Notes under the pieces: generated by a model
Told to the model about the DNA's origin: nothing
The model's database searches: none
The model's input: only the letters and a program-made list of their open reading frames with translations
In this document: in pieces, positions 17,614-25,612 of the stretch
How the letters are laid out: each line of letters begins with the position of its first letter
Numbering within the stretch: position 1 is the stretch's first letter
Translations under genes and position numbers: made by a program
Source: Archangium sp.
Lineage (GTDB): Bacteria > Myxococcota > Myxococcia > Myxococcales > Myxococcaceae
Reading direction: 5' to 3'
Length of the DNA: 64,000 nt
Assembly: GCA_022843845.1 (NCBI GenBank)
Contig: JALHMW010000005.1
Coordinates: 1 to 64,000, forward strand

Positions 17614-18693
17614 ATGGCGTCGCGCCGTCGCTGGCTCATCGTTTTCGTGTCGGTGCTGACCGTCCTCCCGATGAGCGGGCTGGCGGTGGGCTGCGCGCTC
17701 TCGGGCCCGCGGTGGCGCGGCGAGAAGACGGCGCACTTCGACGGCGAGCGCTTCTTCACGCCAGACGCGCCACCGATGCCGGGCAACTTCGGCAGCTTCG
17801 AAGGCCTGAAGAACTTCCTCAAGTGGCAGACGAACCGCGAGCGTGGGCCGTGGCGGCCGTACCGTGAGGAGCCGTTCGGCGCGCCGCCTCCTCGCGACGT
17901 CGCCTCAGGCGCGATGCGCGTCACCTTCATCAACCACGCGACGACGCTCATTCAGCTCGACGGCGTGAACGTGTTGACCGACCCGATGTACTCGCGCCGC
18001 TGCAGCCCGACCGACATTGCTGGCCCTGAGCGCGTTCGGCCGCCAGGCATTCGGTTCGAAGATCTGCCGCGCATCGACGCCGTGGTGCTCAGCCACAACC
18101 ACTACGATCACCTCGACCTGCCGACGCTGAAGCGGATCGCCGAGACGTGGCCCCGCGTGCAGATCTTCGCCGGCCTGGGCAACAAGGCGTACCTCGCGCA
18201 GCGCGGCGTCGAGAGCGTCGAGCTCGACTGGTGGGACAGCCGGCCTGTCGGCGACATCACCATCACCTCGGTCCCCAACCAGCACTTCTCGAACCGCGGC
18301 CTCACCGACAGCAACGGCACGCTCTGGAGCGCGTGGGTGATGACCGGCGCGAAGGGCCGCGCGTACTTCGGCGGCGACACCGGCTACGGCCCGCACTTCT
18401 CGATGATCGCCCAGCGCCTGGGGCCGATGCGATTGTCGGTGCTCCCCATCGGCGCGTACCGGCCCGAGTGGTTCATGTCGGCGGTGCACATGTCACCGTC
18501 TCAGGCCGTTCAAGCGTCGCTCGATCTGCAGTCGACCCTCGCGGTGCCGATGCACTTCGGCACCTTCGGGCTCGCCGACGACGGAGAAGACGAGCCGGTC
18601 GAAGCGCTGAAGACCGCGCTCTTGACGAAGCCGGCCCCGTTCACGGTGCTCGGGTTCGGTGAAGGCCTCGACGTTCCTCAGGAGCAGCCATGA
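17614..18693 (+). CDS. Metallo-beta-lactamase-fold hydrolase, NAPE-PLD-like
   Basis: The 359-aa protein has an N-terminal membrane/lipoprotein-like signal (LTVLPMSGLAVGC) and a metallo-beta-lactamase domain closely patterned on N-acylphosphatidylethanolamine phospholipase D / RomA proteins. Seen are FINHATTLIQLDGVNVLTDP, the extended metal motif SHNHYDHLD (His161, His163, Asp165, His166), the FGGDTGYG strand with the bridging Asp, and the late His in VPMHFGTF. It likely hydrolyses a phosphodiester, perhaps of a phospholipid, outside the cytoplasmic membrane. It is divergent from the AGPS-like operon across 79 bases and overlaps the next gene by ATGA. Confidence 0.85.
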   Translation: MASRRRWLIVFVSVLTVLPMSGLAVGCALSGPRWRGEKTAHFDGERFFTPDAPPMPGNFGSFEGLKNFLKWQTNRERGPWRPYREEPFGAPPPRDVASGAMRVTFINHATTLIQLDGVNVLTDPMYSRRCSPTDIAGPERVRPPGIRFEDLPRIDAVVLSHNHYDHLDLPTLKRIAETWPRVQIFAGLGNKAYLAQRGVESVELDWWDSRPVGDITITSVPNQHFSNRGLTDSNGTLWSAWVMTGAKGRAYFGGDTGYGPHFSMIAQRLGPMRLSVLPIGAYRPEWFMSAVHMSPSQAVQASLDLQSTLAVPMHFGTFGLADDGEDEPVEALKTALLTKPAPFTVLGFGEGLDVPQEQP

Positions 18694-20693
18694 AGTCCGC
18701 GTTGCCGCTCGTGTTCGCGCTCGTCTTCGTCGGCTGTAAGCCTCGCGAGAACGAAGCCGGGCTCGTCGCCGTCGTGACCCTCGAGGCCGGGCTCGTCTCG
18801 AAGTGCATGCTGCTCGAGGTCGGCGCAGGTGGCACCCGCCTCATCAGCGACCCGGTGCTGCTGACGGGAAAGACGATCATCTACGCCGGCATCGCCCAGG
18901 GCACGTTCCCCGCGCAGGTCGACGTTCGGGCCCTCGGGTTCAGCGACGAGGAGTGTCGGGTGCGCGCGAGAGAAGAGAGCTCGCTGGTCTCGGCGACGTT
19001 CGACAAGACGATGGTGCAGCAGGTGCCGCTCACGTTGAAGAAGGTGGCGCCGAAGACCGAGACGGACTGCAGCGACGGGCTCGACGACGATCTCGATGGC
19101 CAGCTCGACTGCGGCGACTCGGACTGCGACGACCAACCGTGTACCAGCACCGCCGCCTGCCTGGTCTCGACGCGCTGCTCGAACGGAACGTGTGGCGGCG
19201 GGCAGATCAGACAGTGCCTGTCGCCGCCGACGACGTGCTTCCAGCCCATGGGCATGTGCGCCGCGACCGACGGTGGCTGCCAGTACACGGTCGCCACCAA
19301 CGCCATGTGCAGCGACGGCGACTCCTGCACCCTGATGGATCGGTGCGAGCTCGACGGCTCGTGTCGTGGAACGCAGCGCGCGTGCGCGCAGAGCGGGAAC
19401 GTCTGCCTGGAAGACACCGGCGCATGCGCGGACGGGGGCTGCACCTTCGCTCCGAAGCCCGACGCAGGCTGTGACGACGCCGATTCGTGCACCGTGGCGG
19501 ATCGCTGCACCGCCGCGGGCACCTGCGCGGGAGAGCGCGTCAGCTGTGTGGCGCCGGCCTGCCGGGTGGTGGCGCCTCGGTGCAACGCTGACGGAGGCTG
19601 CATCTTCGAGGCTGTCGACGCTGGCACGACCTGCGACGGCGGCCTGTGCTCCATCGCTGGCGATTGCCTGCCCCGGTTCCCGTACCAACCGACGAACTTC
19701 GACGTCGTGCAGGTGCGCGCTCCGCCGATGACGCCGACGGTGCTCGATTGTGGCGAGACGATCATCGACACCTCGGGCACCGGGCTGCCGCGCACCACGA
19801 ACTGGTGTGGCAACCAGGTGTTCGAGGCGTCGATCATCAAGCAGGACGGCGGGCTCGATGCGGTGCTGGTGTCGATGTCGGGGCTGACGATCGGCTCCGA
19901 TGCTGGCCTCACGATCACCGGGAACAAGCCGGTGATCTTCGCGGTGTTCGGAGACGTGTCGATCACCGGACAGGTGGTCTCGAAGTCGGGCGCGGCGCTG
20001 TGCACCTCGAGCGCAGGACGAGACGGGACGAGCCTGGGCTTGACCCACGCCGGCGGGAGCGGCGCAGGGTTCTCCACGGCAGGCGGCGTGGGCGGCAGCG
20101 GTGCGAGCGGGGTAATCAACGGACCTGCTGGCGGCGATGTCGAGCCCAACCTGTCGGCCTCACCACTGCGGGGCGGGTGCTCCGGTGGCCGGGGCGGCAA
20201 TCAGTCGGCCGCTGCCGCGCCAGGTGGAGGCGCAGTGCAGATCTCGGCCGCCGGTACGATGGCCATCAATGGGCGAATCGCCGCGCCAGGCGAAGGTGGA
20301 AGTGGCGGACGCGCGGGTGCCGCAGGGAACGGTGGCGGCTCAGGAGGCCTCGTGGTGCTCGAAGCGCTGGAGCTCACGATCTCTGGTGGCGCCATCACTG
20401 CCAACGGCGGCGGCGGCGGAGAAGGCGGGGCGCTCACCGAAGGAAACCCGGGGGATGATGGGAGAATCGACGCAGCAGTCGGCGCTCCGGGCGGCTCGGG
20501 CGGCCCTTTGATCGGAGGCAACGGCGGCACCGGTGGCTTCACCTCGGCGCCCACTGGTGGCGAGACCAACACCAACGGCGGCGGCGGCGGTGGCTCATCG
20601 GGCCGGCTCTTCTTCCGCGGCGCCGCCAACTGCAGCATCGGGCCGCAGGTCATCTTGAGCCCCCTGCCCGCCCTCGACGCCGGCTGCCCCTGA
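18690..20693 (+). CDS. Large lipoprotein with Cys-rich repeats and Gly-rich C-terminal region
   Basis: The 667-aa product starts with a type II signal (LVFALVFVGC) and should be an anchored exported protein. After a ~110-residue beta-type domain comes an acidic linker (DGLDDDLDGQLDCGDSDCDD) like those in metazoan and myxobacterial adhesins. About 180 residues of Cys-rich repeats follow with recurrent C-x-DADSCT/DGDSCT units, then a ~330-residue C-terminal region rich in Gly that would form a repetitive beta or loop structure (GGSGAGFSTAGGVGGSGASG). No enzyme motif is present. The ATG overlaps the stop of the upstream hydrolase. Surface role is inference. Confidence 0.75.
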   Translation: MKSALPLVFALVFVGCKPRENEAGLVAVVTLEAGLVSKCMLLEVGAGGTRLISDPVLLTGKTIIYAGIAQGTFPAQVDVRALGFSDEECRVRAREESSLVSATFDKTMVQQVPLTLKKVAPKTETDCSDGLDDDLDGQLDCGDSDCDDQPCTSTAACLVSTRCSNGTCGGGQIRQCLSPPTTCFQPMGMCAATDGGCQYTVATNAMCSDGDSCTLMDRCELDGSCRGTQRACAQSGNVCLEDTGACADGGCTFAPKPDAGCDDADSCTVADRCTAAGTCAGERVSCVAPACRVVAPRCNADGGCIFEAVDAGTTCDGGLCSIAGDCLPRFPYQPTNFDVVQVRAPPMTPTVLDCGETIIDTSGTGLPRTTNWCGNQVFEASIIKQDGGLDAVLVSMSGLTIGSDAGLTITGNKPVIFAVFGDVSITGQVVSKSGAALCTSSAGRDGTSLGLTHAGGSGAGFSTAGGVGGSGASGVINGPAGGDVEPNLSASPLRGGCSGGRGGNQSAAAAPGGGAVQISAAGTMAINGRIAAPGEGGSGGRAGAAGNGGGSGGLVVLEALELTISGGAITANGGGGGEGGALTEGNPGDDGRIDAAVGAPGGSGGPLIGGNGGTGGFTSAPTGGETNTNGGGGGGSSGRLFFRGAANCSIGPQVILSPLPALDAGCP

Positions 20694-20695
20694 CG

Positions 20696-22045
20696 TCAGC
20701 GGCCCAGCGTGAAGCGCAACGCGTCTTCGAGCTGCGGATGCAGGAACTGAAAGCCTGAGCGGCCAAGCGCCTCGGGCACCACCTTCGCGCCCGCGAGGAT
20801 CGTCGCCTCGGCCATCTCGCCGAACATCGCCTTGAGCGCGAACGACGGCAGCGGCGCGATCGACGGTCGTGACAAGACGTGCCCGAGCGCCTGCGCGAAG
20901 CCCTTCGAGGTGACCGGGTTCGGCGCGACGGCGTTCACGACACCCGACACCGACGGGGTCATCGCCGCGTGGTGGATGACGCCGATGAGATCTTCGCTCG
21001 AGATCCACGACATCCACTGCGTGCCGGGGCCGGTCGGGCCACCCGCGCCAGCCTTGAACGGGGTCAGCAGCTTCGCCAGCGCGCCGCCGTTCGCGGTCAT
21101 CACCACGCCGATGCGCACCAGCACCACGCGCGTCCCCAGCGCCTCGGCGGCGCGTGCCTCGGTCTCCCAGTCGATGCAGAGCCCCGCAAGAAACGCCGCG
21201 CCGTCGGGCCCGCGCTCGCCCACCTTCGAGGCCTCGGTCAGCACCTCGTCACCACGATCGCCGTAGATGCCGACCGCGGAGCCGCTGATGAGCACCTTCG
21301 GCGGCTGCTTCGCGGCCCGCATCGCGTCGACGAGCTGCCGCGTGTACGCGACCCGGCTGTCGACCAGCAGCTTTTTGCGCTCGGGAGTCCATCGCTCGTC
21401 GGCGACGCCGGCGCCCGCGAGGTGAATGACGACGTCGGCTCCGTCGATGGCCGCCGCGTCGAGCGTCTCGCCTTTTCGTTTCACCGGCCGAACCGTGTGC
21501 CCGCCGGTGGTGAGGAAGGGAATGAGCGACGAGGCCAACAGCCCGCTCGCGCCGGTCACGGCGATGGTGAGCCTGGGCGCCGCGGCGAACTTCGCGTGCC
21601 GTTCGAGGTCGGCCTTCGTGATCGCGTGGCGATACCGGAACGCGGCGTCGAGCTTTCCTTTGGCGAAGCCGCCTCCGAACATCGCCCCGAGCGCCCCCAT
21701 CGGCAGCTCGTAGTCGATCTCGTCGTCGAGCACGCTCGAGTCCTTCGTCAGCGGCTGGAACCGATGCGTGTGCACCCACTTCGCGAAGGGCCCGCTGCGC
21801 ATCTCGTCGCGAAAGAGCACGCCCTTCTCGTAGGCCGTGTGCTCGGCGATCCATCGTTGCGTCACCGGCCCCACCTTCGCGCGAATCACGGTGCGGGAGC
21901 CGACCTCGAGGCCGCCGCTGCGCTCTTCGATCTCGACGGGATCGAACGGTGGGTTGAGCCGCTCGAACGCGCCCGGCCGCTCGTGCCACGCGAAGAGCTC
22001 CTGGGACGACACGGGCATCTCGGTGCGTTGCGCGAAGGTCGGCAT
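20696..22045 (-). CDS. SRPBCC domain fused to TIGR01777-family NAD(P)-dependent epimerase
   Basis: The 449-aa protein joins two domains. Residues ~1-155 form a ligand-binding SRPBCC module (SSQELFAWHERPGAFERLNPP). Residues ~155-449 form a short-chain dehydrogenase-type epimerase of the TIGR01777/YfcH family, with the nucleotide loop AVTGASGLLASSL, HLAGAGVADERWTPERK, the SGSAVGIYGDRGDE segment with the catalytic Tyr, and WMSWISSEDLIGVI. YfcH-like proteins act on unknown substrates. The ATG at 22045 was chosen because the domain begins just after it. It converges on the preceding lipoprotein with a two-base gap. Confidence 0.9.
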   Translation of the reverse strand: MPTFAQRTEMPVSSQELFAWHERPGAFERLNPPFDPVEIEERSGGLEVGSRTVIRAKVGPVTQRWIAEHTAYEKGVLFRDEMRSGPFAKWVHTHRFQPLTKDSSVLDDEIDYELPMGALGAMFGGGFAKGKLDAAFRYRHAITKADLERHAKFAAAPRLTIAVTGASGLLASSLIPFLTTGGHTVRPVKRKGETLDAAAIDGADVVIHLAGAGVADERWTPERKKLLVDSRVAYTRQLVDAMRAAKQPPKVLISGSAVGIYGDRGDEVLTEASKVGERGPDGAAFLAGLCIDWETEARAAEALGTRVVLVRIGVVMTANGGALAKLLTPFKAGAGGPTGPGTQWMSWISSEDLIGVIHHAAMTPSVSGVVNAVAPNPVTSKGFAQALGHVLSRPSIAPLPSFALKAMFGEMAEATILAGAKVVPEALGRSGFQFLHPQLEDALRFTLGR

Positions 22046-22072
22046 GGCAGCGGTGTAATGGCCCCGACTCCC

Positions 22073-22087
22073 GAATTCTGAGAATTC
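22073..22087. promoter_or_regulatory. Perfect inverted repeat GAATTC-TGA-GAATTC between divergent genes
   Basis: Two GAATTC hexamers separated by TGA lie 28 bases upstream of the epimerase gene start and 91 bases upstream of the arginine-deiminase-like gene. The spacing and placement in a divergent control region suit a small regulator operator, but no regulator gene is adjacent. The site is short enough that chance is possible. Confidence 0.3.
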
Positions 22088-22177
22088 CTGCCGCTTTGCG
22101 TCGCGGGGCTGGCTTGTGACGCTGATGACACCTGGGTTAGGCGTGCGCCCTCGGGCCCGGCCGACCATGGAGTATCG

Positions 22178-24031
22178 ATGTCACCAACGAAGTTGATGGC
22201 GCTTGCTGCAGTGGTGCTGGCGTGTGGTTGCGAGTCACCGACGGGTCGCCTCGAAGCTGGGGTCGGAACAGTCACCATCATCCCCGGAACGCCGCCCATC
22301 GATCTGCGGGCTGACGTGAACCGCAACGGGGTGATCGATCTCGAGCTCGACACCGAGGACGCCAACGAAGACACGTGGGACGAGACCCATGGAGCCATCT
22401 TCCTCGCCAACATCGACGATGACTCGGGCCGGTGCCGCGGCACCGATGCCGCTGGCCGACCGCTGAGCGACCTCGCCCTGCCCACCTGCAACGACGCCAC
22501 CGACGAGATCGTCAACGGCGACGACGACGCCGCCGACCTCGCGCCGCTCGCCATCAAGGCGTGGCCCCAGGCGCCCGCGGGAACCGTCGTGCGACTGCTG
22601 ATCGATCAGAACGTCGCCGACACCGTGCGCCTCTTCCGCCACTCGGGAGACGCGTACCAGGTGCTCGACCCTGCCCTGCCGCTCGCGCTCGCCGATCTGC
22701 AGGCAGGCCTGTCGATCTCGATCGAAGCCAAAGACATCATCCGCGACAGCGCGACGTGGGACGGAACCGTCGACCTCACCCTGCAGGTCGTGGTGCCCGA
22801 GCAGAAGTACTGGAAGCCGGGCACGTACAGCGACACCGTTCGGCTGCGCGTCGCGCCGGTGCTGACGTTCCACCACCTGTTGCCGGTCGAGTCGGCCTAC
22901 GCCTCGGCGGTGCAGCGCGACCCCGACTCTGCGCAGTTCGTCACCGACCTGCGCGCCGCCGTGGCTGCCGCGAGCCCGAACATGACGCTTGTCACCCCGG
23001 CCGTCGAAGATCAGTGGACGCAGGACTTCTTCGAGACCGGGTACACGTCGATGCCGGGCCCCAACGGCGCGCAGCGCGTGATGCGGGTGTTCCTCCGCTC
23101 GGCGAACATCGAGAACCCGTTCGACCGGAACTACCCGATGCGCGCTGCGGGCCGAATCGTCTTCACCCGGTTCCGCGGCAAAGACGTCGCGGGCATTCAG
23201 CAGATCGATCTGCGCAGTGACTACGAAACCCAGTCGCTCAACTCGATGGGGAACTTCGAGACCATTCCTCCGTACACCCAGGGCGCCAGGACGTGGGCGC
23301 TGGGCCGCGTGCTGCGCGGGAGCGTTCGAGGCTTCGCGCCCGACCAGAGCTTCGTCTCGATGACCGAATCGCAGAAGTACCAGGAGCCCTCCGTCAACAT
23401 CGACACCTCGTGGCTGTTGGTCGGCCACGTCGACGAGACCGTCACGTTCCTCAAGGCCAACACGCCGCGCGGCTGGATCATGCTGGCGAACGACGCGCGG
23501 CTCGCCAAGCAGATGCTCGAGGCCGAGGTGATGCGCGGCAACGGCGCGACGCGCATGTTCGTGGGGAAGCGCTGGATCGACGAGATGGGCAACGAGCCGC
23601 CGGCCGAGACGACGATCAGCCGCTTGCTGGCGAACGCCGACGTGATGCAGGCGAGCGCAGAGGCTGCGGTGAAGGTCGACGAGCAGGTCGCGATCCTCAA
23701 GCGCGAGACCGGCATCACCGACGCCGAGATCATCAAGGTGCCGTTCCTGCACGAAGACGTTCAGGGCACCTCGCTCGCGCACCAGGTGGGAACGGTGAAC
23801 CTGTTCGTCATCGACGACAAGACGCTGGCGGTGGCTGACCCGCACGGGCCGATCATCGACGGGAAGGACCTCTTCAAGAAGCAGCTCGAAGACGCGCTGG
23901 CGCCGTACGGCTACACGATTCGGTTCATCGACGACTGGAACCTGTACCACCGGCAAGCTGGTGAGGTGCACTGCGCGACGAACGCGATGCGCGCGATTCC
24001 TTCGACGAAGTGGTGGGAGGTGAAGCCGTGA
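22178..24031 (+). CDS. Lipoprotein homologue of protein-arginine deiminase (PAD)
   Basis: The 617-aa product carries a lipoprotein signal (ALAAVVLAC) and two PAD-type domains. The middle-domain calcium segment is recognisable: LRADVNRNGVID followed by WDETHGAIFLANIDDD, the pattern seen in vertebrate PADs. The C-terminal catalytic domain has all four catalytic residues of the family in order: Asp278 in EDQWTQDFFETGY, His417 and Asp419 in VGHVDE, and Cys599 in GEVHCATNAM. PADs convert peptidyl-arginine to citrulline with calcium. A lipid-anchored, exported bacterial version would act on extracellular or surface proteins. It is the first gene of a coupled cluster; its stop overlaps the next start (GTGA). 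Confidence 0.85.
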   Translation: MSPTKLMALAAVVLACGCESPTGRLEAGVGTVTIIPGTPPIDLRADVNRNGVIDLELDTEDANEDTWDETHGAIFLANIDDDSGRCRGTDAAGRPLSDLALPTCNDATDEIVNGDDDAADLAPLAIKAWPQAPAGTVVRLLIDQNVADTVRLFRHSGDAYQVLDPALPLALADLQAGLSISIEAKDIIRDSATWDGTVDLTLQVVVPEQKYWKPGTYSDTVRLRVAPVLTFHHLLPVESAYASAVQRDPDSAQFVTDLRAAVAAASPNMTLVTPAVEDQWTQDFFETGYTSMPGPNGAQRVMRVFLRSANIENPFDRNYPMRAAGRIVFTRFRGKDVAGIQQIDLRSDYETQSLNSMGNFETIPPYTQGARTWALGRVLRGSVRGFAPDQSFVSMTESQKYQEPSVNIDTSWLLVGHVDETVTFLKANTPRGWIMLANDARLAKQMLEAEVMRGNGATRMFVGKRWIDEMGNEPPAETTISRLLANADVMQASAEAAVKVDEQVAILKRETGITDAEIIKVPFLHEDVQGTSLAHQVGTVNLFVIDDKTLAVADPHGPIIDGKDLFKKQLEDALAPYGYTIRFIDDWNLYHRQAGEVHCATNAMRAIPSTKWWEVKP

Positions 24032-24909
24032 AGACGCTCGGACTCGTGACGGTGCTGGTGGCGCAGGTGGTGTTGGCGAAGGGCGCGCTCGACGTGAAGC
24101 TGTCGGGGGCCGAGCTGACGACGCTCCAGCGGGAGATCGCGGCAGCGAAGAAGGCACACCCACAGGCCTTCGTCGCGGTCGCCCAGGTGCGCGCGCAGAT
24201 GGCGTCCCTCGACGCGAACAAGCGAGGGCGTTTCGCGCCGGTGACGCCGAGGCTCAACTCGATCCCCAACGCGACGTGGGCGCTGGCCGATGCACTGGCC
24301 TTCGACGGCGCGCTCGACGCGACCCTGCCGCCGTCGGCGCACATCGCATGGCAGAGCGGCCTGCTCGAGGCCCTCGGCGCGCGGCGCGACGTGAAGACCG
24401 AAGGCGTGTTGATCGCGGCGCTCGCCGTGGATTCGTCGCCCGAGGTGCTTCGCTCGGCAGCTGACGGCCTTGGCCGGCTCGGCACCGATGGAGCGGCGAA
24501 CGCGTTGCTGGCGTCGGCAACAGCGCGTCGTGGCTCGGCTCGTGAGGCCGTGCTCGCGGGCATGGGCTCGTGCCGCCGGGTGTCGGTCGCCAGCTACCTG
24601 GCGAGGCAGCTCAGCCTCAGCACCTTCGAGAAGGAGCAGCTGGCGCTCGTGAAGTCACTGTCGGTGATCGGCAACGAGTGGGCGCTCGAGACGCCCGCTG
24701 GAGCGCCGGTGAAGGCCGAGGTCGCGCAGCTGCGCGCCATCGCGGCCGGAGCGCTGGTGAAGCTGTTCTCCGAGGCGTCAGGCAACGTTCGGCAGCAGGC
24801 GTCTGACGCGATCCTCGTCGTCAACGCGCCCGAGACGAAGGTGTTGCTGGCGCAGGTTCGCGTGAAGGACCCCGCCGCGGTTGACGCCCTGATCGCCAAG
24901 ACGCGCTGA
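24028..24909 (+). CDS. Exported HEAT-like repeat protein
   Basis: The 293-aa product starts at a GTG that overlaps the arginine-deiminase stop and has a GGGAGG ribosome-binding site. A signal peptide (TLGLVTVLVAQVVLA, cleavage near AKG) is followed by alpha-helical repeats of about 30-40 residues, such as SSPEVLRSAADGLGRLGTDG and SGNVRQQASDAILVVNAP, matching the HEAT/armadillo style used for protein binding. No catalytic motif is visible. Coupled expression with the deiminase suggests a shared extracytoplasmic task, possibly as a partner or scaffold. Confidence 0.7.
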   Translation: MKTLGLVTVLVAQVVLAKGALDVKLSGAELTTLQREIAAAKKAHPQAFVAVAQVRAQMASLDANKRGRFAPVTPRLNSIPNATWALADALAFDGALDATLPPSAHIAWQSGLLEALGARRDVKTEGVLIAALAVDSSPEVLRSAADGLGRLGTDGAANALLASATARRGSAREAVLAGMGSCRRVSVASYLARQLSLSTFEKEQLALVKSLSVIGNEWALETPAGAPVKAEVAQLRAIAAGALVKLFSEASGNVRQQASDAILVVNAPETKVLLAQVRVKDPAAVDALIAKTR

Positions 24910-24910
24910 T

Positions 24911-25609
24911 CTGAACGCGTCACGCACACCCTGGGTCCTGGGCACGGTCGCGGGAGCCCTGCTCGCGTGCACCAGGCCCACCGTTTCCCCCGCCCCGGCG
25001 TTCCCCTCGCGCTACGCCGTTCACGGCGTCGACGTGTCACACCACAACGGCGTCATCGACTGGCCCACCGTGGCCGGCGCCGGCGTGCACTTCGCCTGGG
25101 TGAAGGCGACGGAGGGCGCCGACGTGCGCGACGTGCGTTTCCGCGCGAACGCCACTGCGGCCCAGCTGGCTGGTATCGCGACGGGCCCGTACCACTTCTT
25201 CACCTTCTGCCGTCCAGGGGCCGAGCAGGCGGCGAACTTTCTCGAGAGCATCCGTGGCGTGCCACGAAGCCTCCCACCAGCGGTCGACGTCGAGTTCGTC
25301 GGCAACTGCCGAAGCCCGCCTCCACCAGGCGACATCAGGCAACAGCTCGAGCGATGGCTCAGTGACGTCGAGCTCGCGACGGGCGCGCGCGTTGTCGTCT
25401 ACACGACGCCCGATGCCGAGGCGGAGCTCCTCGGTGACCTCGACCGGCCGTTGTGGATCCGCTCCATCGCGCGCCCGCCCACCGTGCCCTGGGCCTTCTG
25501 GCAGTTCGACCCGGCGGGCCGCGTGCCGGGCATCGAGGGCCCGGTCGATCTCGACGTGTTCAGCGGAGACCGCGCCGCCCTCGACGGGATGAACGGCGCA
25601 GCTCGCTGA
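24911..25609 (+). CDS. GH25-family lysozyme lipoprotein with apparent CTG start
   Basis: The 232-aa frame, if started at CTG 24911 one base after the upstream stop, gives a clean lipoprotein signal, NASRTPWVLGTVAGALLAC. The GH25 (Cellosyl-type) muramidase domain follows: HGVDVSHHNGVIDW with catalytic Asp41, FAWVKATEGAD, GPYHFFTF, the catalytic pair AVDVEF (Asp126/Glu128), and WAFWQFDP. It would cleave peptidoglycan beta-1,4 bonds. No ATG, GTG or TTG lies in frame between an in-frame stop at 24890 and the signal; the first such codon is GTG 25034, which would remove the catalytic Asp. Close spacing implies coupling to the two genes upstream. Confidence 0.75.
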   Translation: MNASRTPWVLGTVAGALLACTRPTVSPAPAFPSRYAVHGVDVSHHNGVIDWPTVAGAGVHFAWVKATEGADVRDVRFRANATAAQLAGIATGPYHFFTFCRPGAEQAANFLESIRGVPRSLPPAVDVEFVGNCRSPPPPGDIRQQLERWLSDVELATGARVVVYTTPDAEAELLGDLDRPLWIRSIARPPTVPWAFWQFDPAGRVPGIEGPVDLDVFSGDRAALDGMNGAAR

Positions 25610-25612
25610 GCC

